21,860 nucleotides of DNA, taken from assembly GCA_002365595.1 (NCBI GenBank), contig DFAM01000004.1, positions 5,638-27,497 on the forward strand, given 5' to 3'. Made by a program: the position numbers and the translations under genes. Source of the stretch: Acinetobacter sp. UBA3106. GTDB lineage: Bacteria; Pseudomonadota; Gammaproteobacteria; Pseudomonadales; Moraxellaceae. Positions 14,979 to 21,860 of the stretch are shown here, one piece after another. A model generated the notes under the pieces. The model ran no database searches. It was not told the origin of the DNA and was given only the letters and a program-made list of their open reading frames with translations. Each line of letters begins with the position of its first letter. Position 1 is the first letter of the stretch.

Positions 14979-17072
14979 ATGGAAACAATTCAACCGAAGT
15001 TATCAATGACTTCCAAAATAGTGTGGCTTCTGGTGGCAGTTCTAGGTGCGGTGTCATTTGGAATACTTGCAGTCAGCAGAGGTGAGCATGTCAATGCAGT
15101 TTGGCTGGTTTTAGCTGCCATTTGTGTCTATAGCATCGCTTATCGCTTCTATAGCTTATTTATTGCCAATAAAGTTTTTGAACTCAATGCACGACGTTTA
15201 ACCCCCGCTCACCGTCTGGCAGATGGTTTGGATTATGTTCCAACCAATAAATATGTCTTGTTTGGACACCACTTTGCCGCCATTGCAGGTGCCGGACCAC
15301 TCGTTGGGCCTATTCTTGCGGCACAAATGGGCTACTTGCCTGGAACCATCTGGTTGCTGGTGGGCGTTGTACTGGCAGGTGCCGTTCAGGACTTCTTGGT
15401 GTTGTTTATCTCGACCCGTCGTGATGGTCGTTCACTCGGTGAAATGGCGAAGCAAGAACTGGGTTCCTTTGCGGGTGTGATTGTAATGCTGGGTGCATTA
15501 GGCGTCATGATCATCATTCTTGCAGTGCTTGCATTGGTAGTCGTGAAAGCCTTGACTAACAGTCCATGGGGTGTGTTCAGTATTGCAGCAACTATTCCAA
15601 TTGCCTTGTTTATGGGCGTATATATGCGTTATATCCGTCCAGGGAAAATTGCCGAGGTTTCAATCATTGGTTTTGTGCTGATGATGCTGGCGATTGTGTA
15701 CGGTGGCAATGTCGCAGCTGATCCTTATTGGGGGCCAATGTTTACCCTTTCAGGTACGCAACTGACTTGGTGTTTAATCACTTACGGTTTCGTGGCTTCA
15801 GTCTTGCCGGTTTGGTTACTGCTTGCGCCACGTGACTATCTTTCTACCTTCTTGAAGATTGGTGTGATTGCCGGTCTTGCAGTCGGTATTATGGTGGCAT
15901 TGCCTGAAATGAAAATGCCTGCTGTAACGCATTTCATTGATGGCACGGGTCCTGTATTTGCAGGTTCTATGTTCCCATTCTTGTTTATTACCATTGCCTG
16001 TGGTGCGATTTCAGGTTTCCACGCTCTAGTTTCTTCAGGAACCACACCAAAACTGATTGAAAATGAAGTTGATATTCGTGTAATAGGTTACGGTGGTATG
16101 TTGATGGAGTCTTTCGTTGCTGTCATGGCGATGATTTGTGCCACCATTCTTGAGCCGGGCGTGTATTTCGCAATTAATGCACCTGCTGCGGTATTAGGCA
16201 CCACGGTTGAAAGTGCTGCTGAAGCAGTGCGTACTCTAGGCTTTGTAGTAACGCCTGAAGCATTGACTTTACTCGCTCAGGAAGTCGGTGAAAGCTCGAT
16301 TCTTTCGCGTACTGGCGGGGCGCCAACGTTTGCGATTGGTATGGCACACATTATTACGGAAATTTTCAATAACCGTTCCATGATGGCGTTCTGGTATCAC
16401 TTCGCGATTCTGTTTGAAGCGCTATTCATTTTAACTGCAGTAGATGCCGGTACGCGTGCTTGCCGTTTCATGGTTCAGGATACGGTGGGTATCGTGATTC
16501 CTGCGTTGAAACAATCGCACAATTTCTTTGGTAATCTGGTGGGAACCGCCGTGGCTGTTGCAGGTTGGGGTTTCTTTGTTTATCAAGGTGTGGTGGATCC
16601 ACTGGGCGGTATTAACAGCTTATGGCCTTTATTTGGTATTGGTAACCAAATGCTGGCTGCTATGGCACTGATTTTAGGTACGGTCATTCTGTTCAAAATG
16701 AAAAAAGAGAAATATGTTTGGATCACGATTGTTCCAACCATTTTCTTATTTATCACCTGTATGACTGCAGGTTGGCAAAAAATCTTCCATGAAAATCCAA
16801 AAATCGGTTTCCTGGCACAAGCCAACCGATTCTCTGATGCAATTGCACGTGGAGAAATCTTAAAGCCAGCCAAAGACATTGCTGAAATGCAAACGATTGT
16901 ATTCTCCAATCAGATTAATGCGGTACTGTGCGGTTTCTTTATGATTGTGGCAATTGTGATGGTATTTGCTGCCATTGGTGTTATTCGCCGTGCATTGGCA
17001 GATCCTAATCCAAGCGTGAAAGAAGCAGAAGCTATTTATAGTGACAAAGTTCCAGCAGGAGAGGTGAAATGA
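14979..17072 (+). CDS. cstA: Carbon starvation protein A family transporter (CstA/BtsT)
   Basis: A 697-residue polytopic inner-membrane protein; E. coli CstA has 701 residues and BtsT 716. Members import peptides or pyruvate under carbon limitation. The conserved N-terminal block reads LTPAHRLADGLDYVPTNK followed by HHFAAIAGAGPLVGP (about 96-110). A second conserved stretch is FHALVSSGTTPKLIENE (about 346-362), then TGGAPTFAIGMAHI (about 445) and the DAGTRACRFMVQD region (about 489-501). GAGG stands seven bases before the ATG. It overlaps the YbdD-family gene by four bases (ATGA), the standard cstA-ybdD layout. Family alone cannot decide between a peptide and a pyruvate substrate. No BtsSR-type regulator is seen nearby. 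Confidence 0.92.
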   Translation: METIQPKLSMTSKIVWLLVAVLGAVSFGILAVSRGEHVNAVWLVLAAICVYSIAYRFYSLFIANKVFELNARRLTPAHRLADGLDYVPTNKYVLFGHHFAAIAGAGPLVGPILAAQMGYLPGTIWLLVGVVLAGAVQDFLVLFISTRRDGRSLGEMAKQELGSFAGVIVMLGALGVMIIILAVLALVVVKALTNSPWGVFSIAATIPIALFMGVYMRYIRPGKIAEVSIIGFVLMMLAIVYGGNVAADPYWGPMFTLSGTQLTWCLITYGFVASVLPVWLLLAPRDYLSTFLKIGVIAGLAVGIMVALPEMKMPAVTHFIDGTGPVFAGSMFPFLFITIACGAISGFHALVSSGTTPKLIENEVDIRVIGYGGMLMESFVAVMAMICATILEPGVYFAINAPAAVLGTTVESAAEAVRTLGFVVTPEALTLLAQEVGESSILSRTGGAPTFAIGMAHIITEIFNNRSMMAFWYHFAILFEALFILTAVDAGTRACRFMVQDTVGIVIPALKQSHNFFGNLVGTAVAVAGWGFFVYQGVVDPLGGINSLWPLFGIGNQMLAAMALILGTVILFKMKKEKYVWITIVPTIFLFITCMTAGWQKIFHENPKIGFLAQANRFSDAIARGEILKPAKDIAEMQTIVFSNQINAVLCGFFMIVAIVMVFAAIGVIRRALADPNPSVKEAEAIYSDKVPAGEVK

Positions 17073-17371
17073 GTCTAAAAGATCAAATTCGCCAAAAACT
17101 GGCGTTGGGCAAAATCATTAAATTTACCGTGCTGGCTCAGCCGAAAAAGTTTTTCATGTTAAATGGGATTAAAACCATTCAGATCATTTGGCAACGTCTA
17201 CAGCAAAGTTTTCGCTTGATGGTGGGTGTGCCGGATTATCAGACCTATCTGGAGCATATGCAAAAGAATCACCCGGAGCTGGTTCCAATGGATGCCAAAA
17301 CATTCTACCGTTACTGCGTGGATGCACGTTATCCAAGTGCGGGCGGTGGCATGAAAAAATGTCCTTGCTAA
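17069..17371 (+). CDS. YbdD/YjiX family small protein, CstA partner
   Basis: A 100-residue member of the YbdD/YjiX (DUF466) family, which is encoded directly after cstA or btsT in many bacteria and probably supports the transporter. The core RLMVGVPDYQTYLEHMQKNHP (about 49-69) and the end ARYPSAGGGMKKCPC with two terminal cysteines are family hallmarks. Family members usually have about 65-70 residues, so the first 30 or so here are an extension. The ATG at 17069 overlaps the cstA stop (ATGA) and has a strong GGAGAGG upstream. An internal ATG at 17156 would give 71 residues but has no ribosome site. Confidence 0.88.
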   Translation: MSLKDQIRQKLALGKIIKFTVLAQPKKFFMLNGIKTIQIIWQRLQQSFRLMVGVPDYQTYLEHMQKNHPELVPMDAKTFYRYCVDARYPSAGGGMKKCPC

Positions 17372-17418
17372 GATCAGTCCACATTTGTCAGTAAATCTTC
17401 TGATATGTTTGGAAAAAT

Positions 17419-17454
17419 TAAAAAACGGTGTATGTTAATCATGCACCGTTTTTT
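17419..17454 (+). terminator. Rho-independent terminator after the cstA operon, close to moxR
   Basis: AACGGTGTATG (17424-17434) pairs with CATGCACCGTT (17440-17450), with one wobble, flanked by an A-run and followed by Ts. The T-run ends only 15 bases before the moxR start. Confidence 0.75.
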
Positions 17455-17468
17455 ATTAAGGAAAGAGT

Positions 17469-18431
17469 GTGATTTGGGGTATGAATAAAGTTCAAAAACA
17501 AGAACTCACACCAGCGCAGCAAGAGCTGAATTTTCAGGTGGAATCTTATGCTGCAAAAATTCAGGCATTCTTGGCTCAAATCAATAACATTATTTTGGAT
17601 AAGGAACACCAGACCAAACTGGCTTTGTGCTGTTTGCTGTCCGGTGGACATGTGTTGTTTGAAGATTTGCCAGGACTCGGTAAAACCACTTTATCCAGTG
17701 CCTTGTCGCATATTGCCGGATTGAAGTTTCAGCGTATTCAGTTTACCAATGACATGCTCGCTAGCGATGTGATTGGGGTGAATATGTTTAATCAAAAAGA
17801 GCACCGGTTTGAGTTTAAGCTGGGGCCAATTTTCACCCAAATTTTGCTGGCAGATGAAATTAACCGCTGTAGTCCTAAAACCCAGAGTGCTTTACTGGAA
17901 GCCATGGAAGAGGGCCGGGTAACGGTTGATGGGGTGCGGTATGATTTGCCGCAACCTTTTTGGGTGATTGCGACACAAAATCCCTTGTTCCAGAGCGGAA
18001 CCTATAGCTTGCCAGAATCCCAGCTAGACCGTTTTTTAATGCGTTTATCGCTGGGTTATCCGTCGCGTTCAGCAGAAAAACTGTTATTACAGCAAGATTC
18101 TCGCTATGCCTTGATTGCCACATTGCAACATGTTTTTGACGAATATGAAATTCTGGCGATTCAGCAACTGGTGACCCAAGTCCATATTGCCGATGCATTG
18201 CTGGATTACCTACTGGATCTGGCGGCCGAGACCCGTAAAAGTCGTCATGGCTTATCGACCCGCGGATTATTGGCTTTGAAAAAAGCAGCTCAAGCGCATG
18301 CCTTTATACAGCAGCGCAGCTATGTGACTCCTGACGATGTGCAAGCGGTATTTGCTGCTGTGGTGTCGCATCGTATTGGCTTGAGCGAAGCAGAAACCTT
18401 GCAGCTGATGCAGCAAGTTCATATTAGCTAA
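17469..18431 (+). CDS. MoxR-family AAA+ ATPase
   Basis: A 320-residue cytosolic AAA+ protein of the MoxR group, thought to act as a chaperone that activates or assembles partner proteins encoded beside it. Walker A is PGLGKTT (68-74), Walker B is LLADE (126-130), sensor 1 is IATQN (167-171) and the arginine finger is in LDRF (R188). The C-terminal sensor 2 region holds GLSTRGLLALKKAAQA. The GTG at 17469 is favoured because AGGA lies six bases before it. The ATG at 17481 would give 316 residues but its ribosome site is badly spaced. It leads a three-gene operon with the DUF58 protein (3 bases on) and TgpA. Confidence 0.93.
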   Translation: MIWGMNKVQKQELTPAQQELNFQVESYAAKIQAFLAQINNIILDKEHQTKLALCCLLSGGHVLFEDLPGLGKTTLSSALSHIAGLKFQRIQFTNDMLASDVIGVNMFNQKEHRFEFKLGPIFTQILLADEINRCSPKTQSALLEAMEEGRVTVDGVRYDLPQPFWVIATQNPLFQSGTYSLPESQLDRFLMRLSLGYPSRSAEKLLLQQDSRYALIATLQHVFDEYEILAIQQLVTQVHIADALLDYLLDLAAETRKSRHGLSTRGLLALKKAAQAHAFIQQRSYVTPDDVQAVFAAVVSHRIGLSEAETLQLMQQVHIS

Positions 18432-18434
18432 AGG

Positions 18435-19361
18435 GTGACTCAATTGACTACACCTTTGACCAAGCCTTGGCAAAAATGGTTGGCAAAACGCTTTCAATTT
18501 AAAAAAATCAAACAGCTCTCGCAAAAAGACATCCTGATTTTTATCTATCAGCAAGGTTATTTGTATCTGGTGTTGATTTTGCTGACCTTCATTGTCGGGG
18601 TGAATTATGCCAATAACCTGATTTTGGGTTTTTGCTTTCTGGTCAGTGCGATCTTATGTATCAGCTTTTATTTAACCTTTAAGCAGTTACATGGCCTCAA
18701 ACTTGAGGTTTCAGTCAATGAAGTCGGGCAGGCGGGTCATCAACTGGATTTACAATTACATTTTCAGCAAGCGCAAAGGCAGCCGCGTTATTTGTGGGTT
18801 AAAACCGGTCAGCATTTAGAAAAAATATTTATTTCAGAATTGAAGCAAAGCATGACCCTGTCGTTTTTTACTGATAAAAGAGGACAATTTGATTATCCCA
18901 CCATCCAGATGTATTCAGTGTATCCTTTTGGACTGGTACGTGCCTGGACTTATTTTTATTTAAAAGAAACCTCATGGGTGGCCCCTAGAGCGGCTTTTTA
19001 TGCTGCAGAAAATAAGCAGCACCAGCAAAATTTAGAACCGGATATGGATGAATTTCATGAACTGCGCAATTTCAAAGCAGGAGATAGCTTGCAGGCTGTG
19101 TCATGGAAGCAGGTAGCGCGCGGACAAGGTCTATATATCAAGGTATTTGAACAGCATGATGAGCAGCTCAATATTGAGATTCATTATCAGCATATGCCGA
19201 GTACAGAGCATGAAGAAAAATTAAGTCTAATGATGGGGCTCATTGAACAGTGTGAGCAAATACACTGTGCATATGCGGTGTTTTTACCGCAAGCTGAATT
19301 GACTGTAGGTCTGGGTGAAAATCAGCTGTTACAGGCCAAAAAACTTTTAGCGCAGGCTTAA
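18435..19361 (+). CDS. DUF58 domain membrane-anchored protein
   Basis: A 308-residue protein of the DUF58 family, which nearly always accompanies MoxR ATPases and transglutaminase-like proteins. Two adjoining hydrophobic segments (about 37-80) anchor it in the membrane. The DUF58 signature follows in the C-terminal half: ELRNFKAGDSLQAVSWKQVARGQGLYIKVFEQ shows the expected G-D...W-K...A-R pattern at about 212-243. The molecular role of the family is not established. Start choice is unsure: GTG at 18435 lies three bases after moxR, while TTG at 18444 has AAGGG at a better distance. Its stop directly abuts the tgpA start codon, so translation is coupled. Confidence 0.85.
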   Translation: MTQLTTPLTKPWQKWLAKRFQFKKIKQLSQKDILIFIYQQGYLYLVLILLTFIVGVNYANNLILGFCFLVSAILCISFYLTFKQLHGLKLEVSVNEVGQAGHQLDLQLHFQQAQRQPRYLWVKTGQHLEKIFISELKQSMTLSFFTDKRGQFDYPTIQMYSVYPFGLVRAWTYFYLKETSWVAPRAAFYAAENKQHQQNLEPDMDEFHELRNFKAGDSLQAVSWKQVARGQGLYIKVFEQHDEQLNIEIHYQHMPSTEHEEKLSLMMGLIEQCEQIHCAYAVFLPQAELTVGLGENQLLQAKKLLAQA

Positions 19362-21365
19362 ATGATGATTCATGCCCAGATTAGAACCTCGATACTCATA
19401 ACCCTGTCATTGCTACTGATGGCACAGCTTATTTTTAATCCGCTGCTATTGAGCCTCATTTTTGCCCTGATTATTCTTTTTTTATTTTATAGCTTAAAAG
19501 ATGAGTCCAAGGTTTTATCCAGAATGTGGACTTTTGTCCTGACTTTAATTGCCTTGGCTTCAATTTATTTTAACTATCAAACGTTTATTGGCATAGAAGC
19601 CGGCGTTGCCATTTTATCGACTTTTTTATTCGCCAAAGCCCTAGAAAGTAAGAATAAACGTGATGTAATTATCCTGTTTAATTTTGCCATGTTTGTCAGT
19701 GCCAGTTCATTCTTGTATAGCCAGTCGATCTGGATGGCGTCGATGGTGCTGCTGTGTTTGCTCAGCTGTCTGATAGGCCTGTACCGTTTACAGACCCATG
19801 AATTTAGACAATTGCAAGATCAATCCAGCGCCTTACAAAGTGATGCAAAACATGTAGGTAAATTTCTGGTTCTGGCTTTGCCTTTTTTTATCTTGCTGTT
19901 TGTGTTTTTTCCGCGGTTGCCGCCACTGTGGGCGATTCCGATTCCCGTACAAAAAAGTGTCACGGGAATGAGTGACAGCATGTCGCCAGGTGATATTGCC
20001 GAGTTGTCACAGTCGAGCAGTCTGGCATTTCGAATTATTGGTGATGTGAATCAATTACCCAACCGCAATGAGTTGTATTGGCGAGCTATGGTTTTAGACC
20101 AGTATGATGGGAAAACCTGGACCAGCAGCTGGGTGAATGAAAAACCGATTTCAACTCAAGGTTTAAAAAAAAGCAAATCCAGTTTTGATTATCAGTATTT
20201 AGCGGCTGATCCTCATGTTCTGTGGGTTATGGGCCTCGAACAATCACGACCTTTACAGAAGGGCCATCAATTAAAACAGGATGGCAGTATTACTCCTGTG
20301 CGACAGATTTTGCAGAGTCAGCCGATTGCCCTGCAGTGGTTAGGAAATATTCAGCCAGAAGAAGATAAAACAGGATTACTGGAACAGATCAATACCAAAA
20401 TTCCAGAGCGTTTAGATGAACAATCACGCCAATTTGCAGTCGACATGTTTAGGCAAAGCGGACAGCAACCTGAACGCTATGTAAATAATATTTTGCAGTG
20501 GTACAAAAATAATGATTTTGCCTATACCTTGAATCCGGGATTACTGGGAGAAAACCGGATTGATGAATTCCTGTTTCAATCACGTCGCGGTTTTTGTGAG
20601 CATTATGCCTCCAGTTTTGCTTTGCTGATGCGTTATGTCGGCATACCTGCACGTGTGGTAGTGGGATATCAGGGAGGGCAACTTGCACCGGATCGTGCCA
20701 GCTGGGAAGTACGCCAGCTTGATGCACATGCCTGGACAGAGGTGCGATTGCATGGACAATGGCAAAGGATTGATCCTACAGCAATTATTGCGCCACAGCG
20801 TATCGATGGGGGAATGCAAAATTATATTGAAAGTGATCGCAGTATATTGGGAAATAAAGAGCAAAAGTGGAAATACCGCCAATTCGCCGTGATGAAAAAC
20901 ATACGAATCTGGAGTGACTATGCAAGTTATCAATGGCAAAGCAAGGTAGTGGGTTATGATGCTGAAAAGCAGCAAGGCTGGTTATCCAAATTGGGGATTA
21001 AAAATGCTTATGCCAGTAGCATCATCATGTTACTAAGTATTCTGCTGGTGGTGATGATTTATTTTATCTGGATTTTTTATCAAAATAGTCAGTCAATTTC
21101 AGCTTATGATCGCGCCATTCAACAATTTTCAAAAAAATTGGAGCTCAGCTTGCACAAGCAACCTGCAGAAACGTTTTATAGCTGGATGCTACGTTTGGCT
21201 GAACGGGCAGAGCAGGATCAGCAACAGATATTTGCTCAAACGGCACAGCATTATCAGCAACAGCAATATTCTTTAATGCAAAATCCTGAGCAAATAAAGC
21301 AATTTAGACAAATGCTTAAAACTTGTGCAAATACTTTAAAAAATAATAGAAAGCACTTGTCTTAA
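19362..21365 (+). CDS. tgpA: Membrane transglutaminase-like protein, TgpA family
   Basis: A 667-residue inner-membrane protein with the same order and size as Pseudomonas aeruginosa TgpA (about 668 residues, essential there). Several transmembrane segments occupy about residues 8-195. The periplasmic transglutaminase-like domain has the full catalytic triad: C412 in RRGFCEHYASSFALLMR, H456 in DAHAWTEV and D471 in RIDPTAI. A single helix (about 552-575) leads to a cytosolic C-terminal domain of the DUF4129 type. The family has a protein-crosslinking or peptidase-like fold, but its natural substrate is unknown. The ATG at 19362 follows the DUF58 stop with no gap; an ATG at 19365 is an alternative. 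The moxR-DUF58-tgpA order matches Pseudomonas. Confidence 0.92.
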   Translation: MMIHAQIRTSILITLSLLLMAQLIFNPLLLSLIFALIILFLFYSLKDESKVLSRMWTFVLTLIALASIYFNYQTFIGIEAGVAILSTFLFAKALESKNKRDVIILFNFAMFVSASSFLYSQSIWMASMVLLCLLSCLIGLYRLQTHEFRQLQDQSSALQSDAKHVGKFLVLALPFFILLFVFFPRLPPLWAIPIPVQKSVTGMSDSMSPGDIAELSQSSSLAFRIIGDVNQLPNRNELYWRAMVLDQYDGKTWTSSWVNEKPISTQGLKKSKSSFDYQYLAADPHVLWVMGLEQSRPLQKGHQLKQDGSITPVRQILQSQPIALQWLGNIQPEEDKTGLLEQINTKIPERLDEQSRQFAVDMFRQSGQQPERYVNNILQWYKNNDFAYTLNPGLLGENRIDEFLFQSRRGFCEHYASSFALLMRYVGIPARVVVGYQGGQLAPDRASWEVRQLDAHAWTEVRLHGQWQRIDPTAIIAPQRIDGGMQNYIESDRSILGNKEQKWKYRQFAVMKNIRIWSDYASYQWQSKVVGYDAEKQQGWLSKLGIKNAYASSIIMLLSILLVVMIYFIWIFYQNSQSISAYDRAIQQFSKKLELSLHKQPAETFYSWMLRLAERAEQDQQQIFAQTAQHYQQQQYSLMQNPEQIKQFRQMLKTCANTLKNNRKHLS

Positions 21366-21385
21366 AAAATAAAAATGAATATGAT
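21357..21385 (+). promoter_or_regulatory. Promoter of tRNA-Val
   Basis: TTGTCT (21357-21362) and TATGAT (21380-21385) are exactly 17 bases apart, and the tRNA begins 12 bases after the -10 box. The -35 box lies inside the last codons of tgpA. Confidence 0.6.
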
Positions 21386-21396
21386 TCACAGCACTT

Positions 21397-21473
21397 AGGT
21401 GTATAGCTCAGTTGGTTAGAGCGCTACGTTGACATCGTAGAGGTCAGCAGTTCGAGTCTGCTTATACCTACCA
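21397..21473 (+). tRNA. tRNA-Val (anticodon GAC)
   Basis: A complete 77-base cloverleaf with encoded CCA. The acceptor stem AGGTGTA pairs with TATACCT (one G-T). The D arm has GCTCAGTTGGTTAGAGC. The anticodon stem is CTACG/CGTAG with loop TTGACAT, so the anticodon is GAC and it reads the valine codons GUC and GUU. The T arm carries GTTCGAGTC. The discriminator is A followed by CCA. It closely resembles E. coli tRNA-Val(GAC) around the anticodon. Confidence 0.96.
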
Positions 21474-21513
21474 AGATTAGTTTTTATATAGATTTCTTAT
21501 AATTTGTATAAGT

Positions 21514-21551
21514 AAAAAACCTCCTAAATTTAATAATTTAGGAGGTTTTTT
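21514..21551 (+). terminator. Strong rho-independent terminator after tRNA-Val
   Basis: AAAAAACCTCCTAAATT (21514-21530) pairs perfectly, base for base, with the segment 21535-21551 around the loop TAAT, ending in a T-run. The 17-bp stem is unusually long. The symmetry allows use from either strand. Confidence 0.85.
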
Positions 21552-21592
21552 TATTTCTGGGGATTTGCTCTGAACCCTAAACCGCCTGCAAG

Positions 21593-21631
21593 CTTGTATC
21601 ACTGTCTAATATTGTAACTTGGTGATACAAG
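21593..21631. repeat. Perfect 10-bp inverted repeat with 19-base spacer
   Basis: CTTGTATCAC (21593-21602) is the exact reverse complement of GTGATACAAG (21622-21631). One further T-G pair is possible on the inside. It could be an operator pair or an RNA hairpin. No T-run follows, so it is not a terminator. Confidence 0.6.
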
Positions 21632-21797
21632 GTGATGCGCATGTTTCGGAAAGATATAGAAAACGTCTTAAAAAATTTTAATTTATGTGATTTCTATTCT
21701 TGAAACCACATAAAAATGTACTGATAAACTTTTAGGTCAAAACTCAATTTTCAAGACAAATAGAGTTCCCCCCGCATTCTTGTTTCTGCCTTCTCTT

Positions 21798-21860
21798 TTA
21801 AATTCTATCCCGGGTCATTTCCCCATTGATGAGTCTCAGCAGGTTCAGCGGATTCTCATC
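21798..21860 (-). CDS. Possible 3' end of an unidentified gene (partial)
   Basis: On the minus strand a frame is open from the right edge to a TAA at 21800-21798, giving 20 residues that begin DENPLNLLRLINGEM. The residue mix looks protein-like. Sixty bases are too few to judge by length, and no terminator follows the stop closely. I do not recognise the family. Confidence 0.25.
   Translation of the reverse strand, partial: DENPLNLLRLINGEMTRDRI

Larger units (their letters stand above)
21552..21860. other. Gene-free, inverted-repeat-rich region at the right end
   Basis: About 300 bases after the tRNA terminator hold no convincing gene. Two inverted repeats are visible: CTTGTATCAC/GTGATACAAG (21593-21602 and 21622-21631) and TTTATGTG/CACATAAA (21682-21689 and 21707-21714). 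The composition changes from AT-rich to a C-rich patch near 21768-21775. The last 63 bases may be the 3' end of a minus-strand gene. Confidence 0.5.

Noticed and set aside
20580..20975. 131-codon minus-strand frame inside tgpA
   Set aside because: It lies over the catalytic transglutaminase region and has cysteine- and histidine-rich low-quality sequence typical of an antisense shadow.
21829..21860. Start of a plus-strand gene at an ATG near the right edge
   Set aside because: There is no ribosome site upstream and only ten codons are visible; the opposite strand looks slightly more protein-like.

Overview
The window looks like chromosomal DNA from an Acinetobacter-type gammaproteobacterium (Moraxellaceae). 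This rests on AT-rich genes, the protein families present, a FimX-like/PilZ pair typical of type IV pilus bacteria, and the MoxR - DUF58 - TgpA cluster known from Pseudomonas. The genus is an inference from gene content, not from a database search. Almost everything is core metabolism or housekeeping. I see no transposase, integrase, prophage, CRISPR array or toxin-antitoxin pair.

Layout. 1-1905: the 3' end of an unknown plus-strand gene, a shared terminator, argD (minus), divergent grxD (plus), a second shared terminator. 1922-6955: a large Lon-type protease (minus) divergent from an AmpG-family permease (plus) that carries an unusual ~200-residue Ig-like insert. 7010-9246: a 42-bp tandem duplication, gloA, an SBF/YfeH-type transporter behind a terminator-like hairpin, then rpmE with a long structured leader. 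9294-14165 (minus): epmB, a PilZ-domain protein and a FimX-like c-di-GMP receptor form one tight operon. 14236-17371: efp, divergent from epmB across a palindrome, then cstA overlapping a YbdD-family partner. 17469-21365: moxR - DUF58 - tgpA. 21397-21473: tRNA-Val(GAC), a strong terminator, then about 300 bases of apparently non-coding DNA rich in inverted repeats, perhaps reaching the 3' end of a gene on the minus strand.

Functional links. EpmB is the beta-lysylation enzyme acting on EF-P Lys34, and the two genes share a 70-base divergent promoter region. EpmB is apparently co-transcribed with two proteins that look like c-di-GMP effectors. AmpG links to cell-wall recycling, and TgpA/MoxR is also an envelope system. 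CstA and its small partner transport a carbon-starvation nutrient (peptide or pyruvate).

No clearly new multi-gene system was found. The best candidates for a second look are the AmpG homologue with adhesin-like Ig repeats, the epmB-PilZ-FimX operon with its degenerate signalling domains, the efp/epmB palindrome, and the gene-free region after the tRNA.
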